Of a DNA stretch of 64,000 nucleotides, positions 1-8,756 are shown in pieces. The notes under the pieces are model-generated. The model made no database searches and had not been told where the DNA came from. It saw nothing but the letters and a program-made list of their open reading frames with translations. Every line of letters begins with the position of its first letter. Position 1 is the stretch's first letter. This stretch comes from Verrucomicrobiia bacterium (GTDB lineage Bacteria > Verrucomicrobiota > Verrucomicrobiia > Limisphaerales > JADLHS01): the NCBI GenBank assembly GCA_026125285.1, contig JAHCLO010000004.1, forward strand, positions 186,001 to 250,000. The letters run 5' to 3'. The translations under genes were made by a program, and so were the position numbers.

Positions 1-311
1 GTTTTGCCGTGCATCATGCGGTAGTTGACAATCACATTGCCGCCAAAGACATGGCCGATGCACTGGTGCCCGAGACACACGCCCAGCGTCGGAATGGTCG
101 TGCTGAACGTGCGGATGATTTCGTTCGACAGGCCGGACTCGCGCGGCGAACAGGGACCGGGCGAGATCAGCAGGCGATTCGGCTGCAATGCGCGGATTTG
201 CTCGATGGACACCTGATCATTGCGCTGAACCTGCATTTCCACCTGCATCTCGCCGAGGTACTGGACGAGGTTGTAGGTGAACGAATCGTAGTTGTCTATG
301 ATCAGGAGCAT
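1..311 (-). CDS. trpG: Glutamine amidotransferase (anthranilate/aminodeoxychorismate synthase component II), 3' part missing
   Basis: Reading leftward from an ATG at 311, the frame stays open to the window edge. It gives a class I glutamine amidotransferase N-terminus: [20 protein letters not shown], then LISPGPCSP (oxyanion region), then GVCLGHQ, which holds the nucleophilic Cys. The catalytic His/Glu pair lies beyond the window. The domain releases ammonia from glutamine for the chorismate-using partner subunit, in tryptophan or p-aminobenzoate synthesis. The two roles (trpG, pabA) cannot be separated from this fragment, and many bacteria use one protein for both. It lies 38 bases downstream of the unknown gene and aroB on the same strand, so a chorismate-pathway operon is likely. 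Confidence 0.9.
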   Translation of the reverse strand, partial: MLLIIDNYDSFTYNLVQYLGEMQVEMQVQRNDQVSIEQIRALQPNRLLISPGPCSPRESGLSNEIIRTFSTTIPTLGVCLGHQCIGHVFGGNVIVNYRMMHGK

Positions 312-349
312 TTGAGTTTGCCGGGAATCTAGCTGCCTTCGCGCCGACT

Positions 350-943
350 TCAACGCTTTTTCCGCCTGGGTTTGAACAACTCCAACTGCGGCTCCTTGAA
401 GAAATCGTAGTTCTTCAAAATACGGATCACTTGCAGCAAATCGGACTTCTGGTAATTGCGGTTCACCTCCACCTTCGCCACCAGGTCGGTCAGCATCGTG
501 CGGAACGGAATGACGGCGTCCACGCCTTTGGCGCGAAGCAGGGCGATGCTTTCGTTTCGCGCCTGGGCGGCGTGGGGCAGGGTGGGAACGACCAGAATTT
601 TCAGCGGTGGCCCGTCCTGCCCAAAAGCCCGTGCGGCCTGCTGAAACACCTTGGGTTCGACAAACCGGAAGATTTCCGGCGCGTTGGCCAGCACCGCCGG
701 GCTGAAGGTTTCCGTGTGGCAGCCCTTGACCACGACGATCGCGCGCTCGACAAATTCCAAGTCGTTTGAGCCCAGAACAAATGGCGCTTCGCCTTCACGC
801 ACCCGTGGTTTCGGGTTCAGGACGAAGAAGTCAATGTCGTCCTCCTCCCGTCGCGTCTGCACAATATACTTGCGGTGCTGCCGCACCAGGAACGTGTGCA
901 ACTCGAAGTATTCGCGGACGATGGTTTCGCTGACGCTGGACAA
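350..943 (-). CDS. Conserved-looking hypothetical protein between aroB and trpG/pabA
   Basis: About 197 residues with no family I recognise. It has a soluble, mixed alpha/beta composition with a hydrophobic strand ([10 protein letters not shown]) near the middle and a very basic tail (FKPRRKKR). I chose a TTG start at 943 because it follows the aroB stop codon by one base (TAA-G-TTG), the pattern of a translationally coupled operon. A longer reading from an ATG at 985 would run through the CTCAACC heptamer repeat and overlap aroB by 41 bases. The position between aroB and trpG/pabA suggests co-transcription with aromatic biosynthesis, but no catalytic motif supports a function. Confidence 0.6.
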   Translation of the reverse strand: MSSVSETIVREYFELHTFLVRQHRKYIVQTRREEDDIDFFVLNPKPRVREGEAPFVLGSNDLEFVERAIVVVKGCHTETFSPAVLANAPEIFRFVEPKVFQQAARAFGQDGPPLKILVVPTLPHAAQARNESIALLRAKGVDAVIPFRTMLTDLVAKVEVNRNYQKSDLLQVIRILKNYDFFKEPQLELFKPRRKKR

Positions 944-944
944 C

Positions 945-2045
945 TTAATCGGGGGTTGAGGGTTGAGGGTTGAGAGCCTGTTCAATCAAGCCCGAGGAGA
1001 CTTTCTGACCCCACACGATTTTGCCGATTCTTTCGGCCAGCACGAAGCGTAGTTCACCGTTGCTGACTTTCTTGTCGAGTTGCATGGCCGCAAAAAGCCG
1101 GCGGCGTTGAGCCGGATTGAGTTTCACATGGGTGGGCAGGCCGGCGCGCGTGAACAAATTGTAAATTCGCTCTGCGTCCCGGGAGGGGAGGCCGGTGGTG
1201 GCCGCCGACAACCGCGCGGCGACCACCTGCCCAATCGAGATGGCCTCGCCATGCAGAAACCTGCCGTAATGGGAAATGGCCTCCAAACCGTGGCCGATCG
1301 TGTGACCGAAATTCAAAATCGCGCGCAAGCCGCCCTCGGTTTCATCCTGCGCCACGACTTCCGCCTTGATCTCACAGCACCGCGCAACGACTGCGGCCAG
1401 CGTGCCGGCATCGCGCTGCAGTAACTTCGGCAGGTCGCGTTCGAGCCGGGCAAAGAGCCGGGCGTCGTAAATGATGCCGTACTTGATGACCTCGGCGAGG
1501 CCGGCGCGGAATTCCCGTTCCGGCAATGTGCGCATCGTGTCCAGATCGCACAGCACCAGCCGTGGCTGGTAAAAGGCGCCGACAAGATTCTTGCCCGCCT
1601 TGAGATTCACGCCCACCTTCCCGCCGACCGAACTGTCCACCTGCGCCAGCAGCGTGGTGGGCACTTGCACAAACGCCAGACCGCGCAAATAGGTGGCGGC
1701 CACGAAGCCCGCGAGGTCGCCCACCACTCCGCCGCCCAGGGCGACGATGAAGGACTTGCGTTCCAACCGGTGTTCAGCGAGTTGATTGTAGCAAGTTTGA
1801 ACCGACTGGAGGCTCTTGGCAGTTTCACCCGCCGGCACCACGATGAGCGACGGAGAGAAACCCGCTCGGACGAGGGTGTCGAAAGCGGGTTTTGCCACCA
1901 ATCGGCCCACGTTGGTATCCGTGATGATGACGCAACGGTTACCCAGGTTGACACGCGCACAATCCCGGCCCAGTTGCGCCAGCAACCCACCGCCGATCTT
2001 GATGGTATAGCTGCGTTGACCGAGTGAGACGTTGACGATGCGCAC
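945..2045 (-). CDS. aroB: 3-dehydroquinate synthase
   Basis: Converts DAHP to 3-dehydroquinate, the second step of the shikimate pathway, using NAD and a divalent metal. Family hallmarks visible are the NAD-binding segment [17 protein letters not shown], the active-site region [13 protein letters not shown], and the metal ligands Glu in EVIKYG, His in FGHTIGHG and His in HGEAISIG. The GTG start at 2045 puts [13 protein letters not shown] at the N-terminus, which matches the usual start of AroB and gives 366 residues, a normal length. A TTG at 2060 is an alternative; the longer open frame to 2195 would overlap the divergent reductase gene. The C-terminus is encoded by a CTCAACC heptamer repeat. 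Confidence 0.95.
   Translation of the reverse strand: MRIVNVSLGQRSYTIKIGGGLLAQLGRDCARVNLGNRCVIITDTNVGRLVAKPAFDTLVRAGFSPSLIVVPAGETAKSLQSVQTCYNQLAEHRLERKSFIVALGGGVVGDLAGFVAATYLRGLAFVQVPTTLLAQVDSSVGGKVGVNLKAGKNLVGAFYQPRLVLCDLDTMRTLPEREFRAGLAEVIKYGIIYDARLFARLERDLPKLLQRDAGTLAAVVARCCEIKAEVVAQDETEGGLRAILNFGHTIGHGLEAISHYGRFLHGEAISIGQVVAARLSAATTGLPSRDAERIYNLFTRAGLPTHVKLNPAQRRRLFAAMQLDKKVSNGELRFVLAERIGKIVWGQKVSSGLIEQALNPQPSTPD
954..974. repeat. Heptanucleotide tandem repeat at the aroB 3' end
   Basis: Three perfect copies of GGTTGAG (CTCAACC on the coding strand). They encode the last residues of aroB just before its stop codon. A change of one unit would shift the reading frame of the aroB tail. Confidence 0.85.
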
Positions 2046-2142
2046 CTCCGCAGCATGCAATTTCCGTGCAGCACTCGCAAGTCTGCTTGCGATGACGAAA
2101 ATCTTCGTTGTGCCATGCGCTTTGCGGCCTATGCTTTCTCCC

Positions 2143-2946
2143 ATGAATTCGACGGCCCTCGTCACCGGCGCGTCGCGGGGCATTGGCCGCGGCATCGCCC
2201 TCGAACTGGCCCGCCTCGGCTACGATCTCGTGATCAACTACGCGGGCAACGAAGCCGCCGCCCGTCAGACCGCGTGTGATTGTGGGGCGCTCGCCAGGGA
2301 CTGCGGCAGAACGATTCGCGCGGAGATATGCCAGGCGGACATCAGTAAATCCGCCGAGCGACACAAGTTGATTGATTTCACGCGAGCAACTTTTGGCCGG
2401 CTGGATTTGCTGGTGAACAACGCGGGGGTCGCGCCCGACGTTCGGGCGGACATTCTCGAAGCGGGTGAAGAGAGCTTCGACCGGCTCATCGCGATCAACG
2501 TCAAAGGGCCGTATTTCCTCACGCAAATTGCTGCTAATTGGATGATCAAACTTATCAACAGCCCGCAACCGGCAGACTTTGCACCGTATCGGCCCAAGAT
2601 CGTTACCATCTCATCCATCTCGGCCTACACGGCCTCGACGAATCGCGGCGACTACTGCGTGAGCAAGGCGGCGCTTTCGATGCTCACGCCCCTGTTCGCC
2701 TCGCGCCTTGCCGCTCACGGAATCAATGTTTACGAGATACGCCCCGGCATCATCGCCACGGACATGACCGGTCCGGTGAAGGAAAAATACGACAAACTCA
2801 TTGCCGAAGTATTGACCCCCATTCAACGCTGGGGTGCGCCGGAAGACATTGGACGCGCGGTCGCGGCGATTGCCAGCGACGCGTTTCCGTTCAGCACGGG
2901 TGAGGTTATCAATGTGGACGGGGGATTTCACCTGCGCCGACTTTAA
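2143..2946 (+). CDS. Short-chain dehydrogenase/reductase (FabG-like)
   Basis: A 267-residue NAD(P)-dependent oxidoreductase of the classical SDR family. The cofactor-binding TGASRGIG is at residues 6-13, NNAG at about 91-94, Ser in ISSISAY near 160, and the catalytic pair Tyr171/Lys175 in YCVSK. It ends with the usual GEVINVDGG. The ATG at 2143 places the Rossmann strand at the N-terminus as in other SDRs; upstream in-frame starts would overlap aroB. It is divergent from aroB. Family members include 3-oxoacyl-ACP reductases and sugar or alcohol dehydrogenases. The glycan genes downstream make a carbohydrate substrate as likely as a lipid one. Confidence 0.88.
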   Translation: MNSTALVTGASRGIGRGIALELARLGYDLVINYAGNEAAARQTACDCGALARDCGRTIRAEICQADISKSAERHKLIDFTRATFGRLDLLVNNAGVAPDVRADILEAGEESFDRLIAINVKGPYFLTQIAANWMIKLINSPQPADFAPYRPKIVTISSISAYTASTNRGDYCVSKAALSMLTPLFASRLAAHGINVYEIRPGIIATDMTGPVKEKYDKLIAEVLTPIQRWGAPEDIGRAVAAIASDAFPFSTGEVINVDGGFHLRRL

Positions 2947-3003
2947 AACGCTCACTCGGGTCGGCACACCCTTGCAGCGGTTTGTTCGCCCCGGATTTGT
3001 GCA

Positions 3004-3031
3004 TTGACTTTTTTTCGTGAGCCTTTGTGAT
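3004..3031 (+). promoter_or_regulatory. Possible sigma-70-type promoter for the secreted single-domain protein
   Basis: TTGACT at 3004-3009 and TGTGAT at 3026-3031, 16 bases apart, precede the start codon at 3090. The -10 element matches consensus at four of six positions only. Confidence 0.3.
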
Positions 3032-3089
3032 TCTCTTGGTCCAAGAGAGAGATGGACCACAACGTTGCACGTCAACACCTCATACGACT

Positions 3090-3800
3090 ATGAAACTCAA
3101 CAAAACCCATTGCCTTAGCATCCTGGTCTCCACCCTGTCATTGCTCATGCTTTGCTGCCTGGGCCCGGCCTGTAGGATCAAAGCTCGACACGGAGCGGCT
3201 TCCGGTGCGTTCTGCCTCGACCTCGCCAAATACCAAACGGCACGGCTATCCGACTCCCTTAATAGCCCGTCCTATGTGAAGGACAACAACCTGGCTGCAT
3301 TTCCAGAAGGACGGCAGGTCTTCCTGCAGACCCCATTCCAAGTAAGCGGTGTTTTGCAGTTGTCCGGCAAGAAGCTGCAGGAGTGGGGGCGAAACGAGTT
3401 CCCTGAGAAAATAACCAACATCCAAGTGGGCCGAGTTTGCTCTGAGCTCCATTTGCTTCATGGCGCCGGCGGTGTCTATGATCAAGATGGTACCACGATC
3501 GCCAAGCTGATCCTCCGGTACTCGGACAACTCGACCAGAGAGATCGAAATCAAGAATGCCGTTCATGTTCGCGATTGGTGGGGTGAGCCCAACCAGCCGA
3601 TTACCGGCACCAATTCGGCACTGGTGTGGACCGGCTCCAATCCGGCTGTGATAAAGTATGGCGGCGAGAAACCCGGATCGCTGCGAATCTACAAAGCCAC
3701 GTTTAAGAATCCACACCCAGGCCTCTCCCTGACGAGCATTGACTACGAATCAACCATGCAGAACTCGTCTCCCTTCCTGCTCGGATTGACGGTTGAGTAA
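3090..3800 (+). CDS. Secreted stand-alone copy of the kinase C-terminal domain
   Basis: A 236-residue protein with an N-terminal export signal (MKLNKTHCLSILVSTLSLLM, then a Cys-rich stretch LCCLGPAC; the lipobox fit is poor). The rest matches, in order, the last ~180 residues of the two giant kinases at 9.2-17.6 kb. Shared markers are F-x-V-x-G, LHxLH or LHFLQ, a D-G/N-x3-EI strand, DWW, Wx-G-x-NP, an LR-x-[YF]KxTxxNPxP block, and a terminal PFLxxLTVE. Family function is unknown to me. The start at 3090 gives the signal sequence; an earlier in-frame start at 3027 would add an unlikely leader. It is probably periplasmic or extracellular, on the same side of the membrane as the kinase tails. 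Confidence 0.75.
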   Translation: MKLNKTHCLSILVSTLSLLMLCCLGPACRIKARHGAASGAFCLDLAKYQTARLSDSLNSPSYVKDNNLAAFPEGRQVFLQTPFQVSGVLQLSGKKLQEWGRNEFPEKITNIQVGRVCSELHLLHGAGGVYDQDGTTIAKLILRYSDNSTREIEIKNAVHVRDWWGEPNQPITGTNSALVWTGSNPAVIKYGGEKPGSLRIYKATFKNPHPGLSLTSIDYESTMQNSSPFLLGLTVE

Positions 3801-4039
3801 GAGAAGTTACGAGTTCTGGTCATTGAGTTGATTTCAGCGCGCACGCCGGGAGCTTTGAATTAACCGAGCCGTGGAAGGCAAGAGTGCATCTGAGCTAGAG
3901 GCTGGTTCATGTTTGCTTGGGCGACTCCAGCGCAGAATTTCCCTAAGCTTGGTTCCTTTAGCTTTCGTGTATGCACGGCTTTCGGATTGGCGCTGGGCGG
4001 AAGTTCCGGCCATAATCTGCCCGCAACCAGACAGGCACT

Positions 4040-5413
4040 ATGGCCATCAGAATTGATTCCAAACTGACCGCGAAGAAACTTGTCCCGCAAATCGAACGGC
4101 TGTTCGAGCTTTCGGCGGAGAAGATCCTCAGCATCGAGAAAACGTGGAAGCCGGAACAAGGCACGCCGGTGTTCACCGTGAAAGGCAAGTACACCTCGCG
4201 CGGTTGGACGGAATGGACACAGGGCTTTCAGTACGGCTCGGCCCTGCTGCAATTCGACGCGATGGGCGACGAGCGTTTCCTGGAGATAGGGCGACGCGGC
4301 ACGATAGGTCGCATGGCATCCCATGTGTCCCATATCGGCGTCCATGATCACGGCTTCAACAACATCTCCACCTACGGCAATCTGCTGCGCTTGATGTGCG
4401 AAGGGAAAATCCCGCACAACGAGGACGAGAAGAACTTTTACGAACTGGCGCTCAAGGTCAGCGGCGCTGTGCAGGCGGCGCGTTGGACAAAGCTCGCGGA
4501 TGGCACCGGCTTCATCCACAGCTTCAATGGGCCACATTCGCTGTTCGTGGATACGATTCGTTCCTGTCGTGCGCTGGCGGTGGCGCATCAACTCGGGCAC
4601 GTGCTCATGGGCGAGCAGGACGCGAGGATTTCGCTGCTGCAACGGCTCATCGAGCACTCCCTCAACACGGCGCGTTACAGCGTTTACTACGGCCAAGGTC
4701 GTGACGCTTATGATGAATGTGGCCGCACGACGCATGAAGCGGTGTTTAACACGGCCAGTGGAGCGTTCCGTTGTCCAAACTCGCAACAAGGTTTCTCCCC
4801 GTTCACCACCTGGACGCGCGGGCAGGCTTGGGCGATTTGTGGATTCGCCGAGCAACTCGAGTTTTTCCGCACCATGCGGGACGCGGCACGCTACCGCACC
4901 ACCACCGCCGCATTCCTGAAGGCAGCTCTCGCTACCGCCGATCATTTCCTAGCCAATAGCTGCACCGACGGCATCCCCATGTGGGACACTGGCGCGCCGA
5001 ATCTGCATCGCTTGGGCAATTACGCCGCCAAGACTTCCGATCCGTACAACCAGTGGGAGCCGGTGGACAGTTCCGCCGCCGCCATCGCCGCGCAAGGCTT
5101 GATCCGTCTTGGCAACTGTCTTCACGCATCACGCATCACGCATCACGCATCACGCTACAAGCAAGCCGGCCTCACCATCGCCAAGAGCTTGTTCAGTGAG
5201 CCCTATCTGTCCACGGATCCGAAGCACCAAGGGTTGATCCTCCACTCGGTTTATCATCGTCCGAACGGCTGGGATTACATTGCGCCCGGCCAGAAGGTGC
5301 CTAATGGCGAAAGCTCGATGTGGGGCGATTACCACGCCAAGGAACTGGCTTTGCTCATTTTGCGCGAGGCCCGCGGCGAGGTCTATCCCACGTTCTTTGG
5401 TTGCGTATCATGA
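4040..5413 (+). CDS. Glycoside hydrolase family 88, unsaturated glucuronyl hydrolase-like
   Basis: Family members hydrolyse the unsaturated uronic acid left by polysaccharide lyases, through an alpha/alpha-barrel. Supporting features are the motif SHIGVHDHGFNN at residues 98-109 (Asp103 lies where the family's first catalytic Asp is expected), a second Asp in the LFVDTIRSC region, WTRGQAWAICGF and the helical repeat pattern. It is 457 residues, longer than typical enzymes of about 370-400. No signal peptide is seen, so the enzyme is probably cytoplasmic. Residues near 361-372 (HASRITHHASRY) are encoded by a TCACGCA heptamer array that looks inserted. Downstream Gfo/Idh and isomerase genes on the same strand fit uronate catabolism. 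Confidence 0.85.
   Translation: MAIRIDSKLTAKKLVPQIERLFELSAEKILSIEKTWKPEQGTPVFTVKGKYTSRGWTEWTQGFQYGSALLQFDAMGDERFLEIGRRGTIGRMASHVSHIGVHDHGFNNISTYGNLLRLMCEGKIPHNEDEKNFYELALKVSGAVQAARWTKLADGTGFIHSFNGPHSLFVDTIRSCRALAVAHQLGHVLMGEQDARISLLQRLIEHSLNTARYSVYYGQGRDAYDECGRTTHEAVFNTASGAFRCPNSQQGFSPFTTWTRGQAWAICGFAEQLEFFRTMRDAARYRTTTAAFLKAALATADHFLANSCTDGIPMWDTGAPNLHRLGNYAAKTSDPYNQWEPVDSSAAAIAAQGLIRLGNCLHASRITHHASRYKQAGLTIAKSLFSEPYLSTDPKHQGLILHSVYHRPNGWDYIAPGQKVPNGESSMWGDYHAKELALLILREARGEVYPTFFGCVS
5122..5156. repeat. Heptanucleotide tandem repeat inside the GH88 gene
   Basis: Five copies of TCACGCA (the last ends in T instead of A), 35 bases in all. It codes for the low-complexity peptide HASRITHHASR. 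The unit length is not a multiple of three, so gain or loss of one copy would frameshift the enzyme. Confidence 0.9.
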
Positions 5414-5444
5414 GAAGCTGCACACCTCCAAACAAAGTCGGTCG

Positions 5445-5510
5445 GGCGCGTCAGTCCTCTGCGCGCCGTTTCACCCGTCCAGACATCGGCGCGCAGAGGA
5501 CTGACGCGCC
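5445..5510. repeat. Long perfect inverted repeat of the CAG-TCCT-CTG hairpin family
   Basis: Two 24-base arms (5445-5468 and 5487-5510) are exact reverse complements around an 18-base loop, between GH88 and the Gfo/Idh gene. Each arm can itself fold as a small hairpin, CAG-TCCT-CTG flanked by GC pairs. The same core recurs at 8923-9003 and 13528-13611. It may act as an intergenic transcription barrier, but there is no T-run. Confidence 0.85.
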
Positions 5511-5519
5511 ATACCTTGT

Positions 5520-6674
5520 ATGACCACCATTCGCTCTCTCTCCAAACTTCGTGCCGGTGTCATCGGCACGGGCTTCATCGGCCCGGTCCACATTGAGGCC
5601 CTGCGCCGATTGGGCGTGCCGGTCACGGCCCTGTGCGACGTGCCGGAGCGCGTGCAAGCCGCCGCCGACCGTCTGATGATTCCGCGGGCGTTGAGCGATT
5701 ACCGTGAGTTGCTCCGCTCGCCAGATGTGGACGTGGTCCACATCACCGCACCCAACCGTTATCATGCTGAAATGTCTCTGGCCGCTCTGAAAGCCGGGAA
5801 ACACGTCGTCTGCGAAAAGCCGCTGGCGATGAACACCCGCGAAACCGCGGCCATCGTGAAGGCAGCCCGGCGCCGCGGGACGGTCTTCGCCGTGAACTAC
5901 AACGTCCGGTTCTATCCCGCCGTGCTCCAACTGCGCCGGGCGGTTGCGAACGGCGAACTCGGGGAAATTATCCACGTCAATGGCTCTTACTTCCAGGATT
6001 GGCTCTTCAAGGAGACCGATTACAACTGGCGACTACTCCCCTCCGAAGGCGGAAAGCTCCGCGCCGTCGCGGACGTCGGCACGCACTGGATGGACACGGC
6101 TTCCTTCATCCTTGGCGCCAAGATCACCTCGGTGTTTGCCGACCTCGTCACGTTTCATCAGACGCGCAAGCGTCCGTTGGGCGAGGTGCAGACGTTTGCC
6201 AGGGCCCAAACCAAAGTCAAATACGCGACCTACAAGGTCGCCACGGAAGACTTCGCCAATGTCCTGCTGCAGTTCAGCAACGGCGTGCGCGGCAACCTCG
6301 GCGTGTCGCAAGTGGCCGCCGGACGCAAGAACTGCATCCGCCTTGAAATCTACGGCTCGAAGAAATCCGCGTGGTGGTGTTCGGAAGACCCGGAGATGCT
6401 GCACTTCGGCCATCGTGACGGCGCAAACCAAACGGCCGTGCGTGCCACGCCTGCGTTCGGCGACGGTGCGACAGGCTTCATGGATTATCCGCCCGGCCAC
6501 GTTGAAGGTTTTCCGGACACCTTCAAAATGCTGTTCCGAAACATTTACTCAACCATCGCTGCTGGCAGCACAGGTGAGCGATTGTTCGCCACCGCCGAGG
6601 ACGGTCATCAGGAAGTGGCCGTCTGCGAGGCCATCATGATGAGCCATCACTCCAAACGGTGGATAAAGGTATGA
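5520..6674 (+). CDS. Gfo/Idh/MocA-family oxidoreductase
   Basis: NAD(P)-dependent sugar or polyol dehydrogenase type, 384 residues. The N-terminal Rossmann motif GTGFIG is at residues 16-21, the family's EKP motif (CEKPLAMN) at 99-101, and a YNVRFYP region follows as the second domain begins. No signal peptide is seen. The substrate cannot be told from sequence. The gene sits between a GH88 hydrolase and a TIM-barrel sugar isomerase, so a uronic-acid or keto-sugar intermediate is a reasonable guess. The ATG at 5520 begins ten bases after the inverted repeat that separates it from GH88. Confidence 0.9.
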   Translation: MTTIRSLSKLRAGVIGTGFIGPVHIEALRRLGVPVTALCDVPERVQAAADRLMIPRALSDYRELLRSPDVDVVHITAPNRYHAEMSLAALKAGKHVVCEKPLAMNTRETAAIVKAARRRGTVFAVNYNVRFYPAVLQLRRAVANGELGEIIHVNGSYFQDWLFKETDYNWRLLPSEGGKLRAVADVGTHWMDTASFILGAKITSVFADLVTFHQTRKRPLGEVQTFARAQTKVKYATYKVATEDFANVLLQFSNGVRGNLGVSQVAAGRKNCIRLEIYGSKKSAWWCSEDPEMLHFGHRDGANQTAVRATPAFGDGATGFMDYPPGHVEGFPDTFKMLFRNIYSTIAAGSTGERLFATAEDGHQEVAVCEAIMMSHHSKRWIKV

Positions 6675-6801
6675 AGCCCGAGTCACATAAGCGGAGCCGC
6701 AAACGCTAGGCGGCTCTGACGCTTGGGAACATGGAGCAGACTCGCGTCTGCTGCTGCGGAGGCTTGCAGCTTTCACAGTTAAAGTAAATCATCCCTCCAT
6801 T

Positions 6802-7716
6802 ATGAAACTCGGATTCGTTACCGCCATCCTTCCCGAACTCAACCTGGATCAGGTGCTCGCCTTCGCCGCCGCCGAACGTTTCGACTGCGTGGAGGTCATG
6901 TGCTGGCCCGTCGGCAAGGCCGAGCGCCGCTTCGCCGGTGTCACACACATTGACGTAAACGGTTTGACCTCGGCGCAGGCCGACGACGTCAACGCGCTCT
7001 GTGCCAAACACGGCGTCAGCCTCAGCGGGCTGGGGTACTATCCGAACCCACTGGATCCCGACGTGGTCGCCGCCAAACGCCAGGTAGATCATCTAAAGAA
7101 AGTCATTCGGGCCGCGCCCAAGCTCGGTTTGAAGAACGTCAACACCTTCGTCGGGCGCGATCGGACGAAGACCATTGACGAGAACTGGCCGCGCTTTCTC
7201 AAGACCTGGAAACCCATCATCGCCCTCGCCGAAGATTGCGGCGTCAAGATTGGCATCGAGAACTGTCCGATGTCCTTCACGCGCGACGAATGGCCCGGCG
7301 GCAAGAACCTCGCCGTCTCGCCCGCCATCTGGCGACGCATGTTCAGCGACATTCCCTCCAAGAACTTTGGGCTGAATTATGATCCATCGCACTTCGTTCT
7401 ACAACGAATGGACCCGCTCAGCCCGCTAACTGAATTCAAGAGCAAGCTGTTTCACCTGCACGCGAAGGACCTGACCGTGCATCCCGACAAATTGAACGAA
7501 GTCGGCATCTTCGATTTCCCGAAGCGCTGGCACACGCCGCGCATCCCGGGATTTGGCGAAGTCAATTGGGCGCTGTTCATGGCCAAACTCTGCGAGATCG
7601 GTTACAACGGCCCGGTCTGCATCGAGGTCGAGGACGATACGTTCGGCAAAACGCTCCAAGGCCGCCAGGCCGCCGTGAAAGTCGCGGGCAACGTGCTGCG
7701 GCCGTTCTTCGCCTGA
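6802..7716 (+). CDS. Sugar phosphate isomerase/epimerase (xylose-isomerase-like TIM barrel)
   Basis: A 304-residue protein of the AP-endonuclease-2/xylose-isomerase-like superfamily. The barrel pattern is clear: the first strand is [10 protein letters not shown], then [19 protein letters not shown] (a metal-ligand Glu in the IEN motif), NYDPSHF (Asp/His ligands), LFHLHAKDL (His) and PVCIEVEDD near the end. These ligands normally bind a divalent metal for ketose-aldose isomerisation or epimerisation. It follows the Gfo/Idh gene by 127 bases on the same strand, a common pairing in inositol and uncommon-sugar pathways. The exact substrate is unknown. Confidence 0.88.
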   Translation: MKLGFVTAILPELNLDQVLAFAAAERFDCVEVMCWPVGKAERRFAGVTHIDVNGLTSAQADDVNALCAKHGVSLSGLGYYPNPLDPDVVAAKRQVDHLKKVIRAAPKLGLKNVNTFVGRDRTKTIDENWPRFLKTWKPIIALAEDCGVKIGIENCPMSFTRDEWPGGKNLAVSPAIWRRMFSDIPSKNFGLNYDPSHFVLQRMDPLSPLTEFKSKLFHLHAKDLTVHPDKLNEVGIFDFPKRWHTPRIPGFGEVNWALFMAKLCEIGYNGPVCIEVEDDTFGKTLQGRQAAVKVAGNVLRPFFA

Positions 7717-7823
7717 GCCAGGCCGCCCGGGCGGCGAACCCCCGCTTGTCGCGGAGAATCGGTATGGTAATCAACGATTTGAGCTGCCTCCACCGGGGAC
7801 TGAACTGCGCGGCGCATTTTTCC

Positions 7824-7853
7824 TGTAAGATGTGCCCTCGTCCGGCGGTTTAA
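7824..7853 (+). promoter_or_regulatory. Putative ECF-type promoter (autoregulatory) for the sigma factor
   Basis: TGTAAG at 7824-7829 and GGTTTAA at 7847-7853, separated by 17 bases. The identical bipartite pattern with identical spacing occurs upstream of the subtilase (18594-18623) and of the propeller protein (21057-21086). Transcription would begin near 7860, which supports the sigma start codon at 7916 over the in-frame starts at 7832 and 7853. Confidence 0.7.
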
Positions 7854-7915
7854 TGATCGGAAGCGTGCTGGGCTTTGCCAACGGGCAAAGCGGCACAGAG
7901 CCACGACTCTGGCAC

Positions 7916-8566
7916 ATGAGCCAAAACGAACAATCGGACCACTGCCCCGAGGATTTGATTCCCACGCGCGGCAGCCTGTTGAGCCGTCTCAAGAACTGGG
8001 AGGACAACGAGAGCTGGCGCTCGTTCTTCGAGACGTATTGGCGGCTCATCTACAACTTCTCGCTCCGCAACGGCCTCACTCACGAGGAAGCCCAGGAGAC
8101 CGTTCAGGAAACCGTCGTCTCCGTGGCCAAGAGCATTGGCCGGTTTCAGTATGATCCCAAGGTCTGCCGCTTCAAGACTTGGTTGCTGGGCGTGACCCGC
8201 TCGAAGATCGCCAACCAGCTCGCCCGCCGCGCCCGCCAACCCACCGGGCTGGCCGACGCCCACCCCAGCGACTCCGGCTCCACGCCGTTGCTCAATCGCG
8301 TGCCGGATGAACAAATTGACCCCTTGGAACGGACCTGGGACGAGGAATGGCAGAAGAACCTCATGGAAGCCGCCCTTCACCGCGTAAAACGCCGTGTCTC
8401 CATCGAGCAATACCAGATGTTCGATCTCTTCGTGCTCAAACAATGGTCCGCCTCCGAAGTTGCCAAAACGCTGGGCGTCACCATCGGTCACGTTTACGTG
8501 GCCAAACACCGCGTCTCGAAACTCGTCCGCAAGGAGATCGAGGCGCTGGAGGCGAAAGGCGTCTGA
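7916..8566 (+). CDS. ECF-type RNA polymerase sigma factor
   Basis: A 216-residue sigma-70 family regulator. Region 2 spans about residues 35-105 (SWRSFFETYWRLIYNFSLRNG, then EAQETVQETVVSVAK and FKTWLLGVTRSKIAN). Region 4 follows at about 165-210 (YQMFDLFVLKQWSASEVAKTL, GVTIGHVYVAKHRVSKLVRK, a helix-turn-helix). No anti-sigma gene is adjacent. Instead a 58-residue protein and two membrane Ser/Thr kinases follow. Kinase-linked ECF factors activated by phosphorylation are known (for example EcfP with PknT in Vibrio), so the same logic is plausible here. ATG 7916 was chosen because a matching promoter sits just upstream. Confidence 0.93.
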   Translation: MSQNEQSDHCPEDLIPTRGSLLSRLKNWEDNESWRSFFETYWRLIYNFSLRNGLTHEEAQETVQETVVSVAKSIGRFQYDPKVCRFKTWLLGVTRSKIANQLARRARQPTGLADAHPSDSGSTPLLNRVPDEQIDPLERTWDEEWQKNLMEAALHRVKRRVSIEQYQMFDLFVLKQWSASEVAKTLGVTIGHVYVAKHRVSKLVRKEIEALEAKGV

Positions 8567-8570
8567 GCGC

Positions 8571-8747
8571 ATGAAACTGGAATTCCAAAACCGCCGGCTG
8601 CGGCTGTTGATCGAATTCCGGCCGGCCAGTCCGGCTATTCGACGTTACCGGGCTTTGCCCTCGCGCTTGGACGCGGAGATGGGTCGCGTCCTCCAGCGGC
8701 AGATTACCCGCCAACTGCGGCGGCCAACCTCGGAGGGAACGGCATGA
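8571..8747 (+). CDS. Small basic protein between sigma factor and kinase
   Basis: A 58-residue open frame starting with ATG four bases after the sigma stop codon. It is rich in Arg and Leu (MKLEFQNRRLRLLIEFRPAS at the N-terminus) and has no membrane segment. I do not recognise it. The tight spacing argues for co-translation with the sigma factor and hence a regulatory partner role, but that is inference. A chance open frame cannot be excluded in such GC-rich DNA. Its stop lies just before the first REP hairpin. Confidence 0.5.
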   Translation: MKLEFQNRRLRLLIEFRPASPAIRRYRALPSRLDAEMGRVLQRQITRQLRRPTSEGTA

Positions 8748-8756
8748 GCACTGCGG

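Noticed and set aside
9..332. Plus-strand open frame at the left edge
   Set aside because: The minus strand encodes an unmistakable glutamine amidotransferase N-terminus across the same bases.
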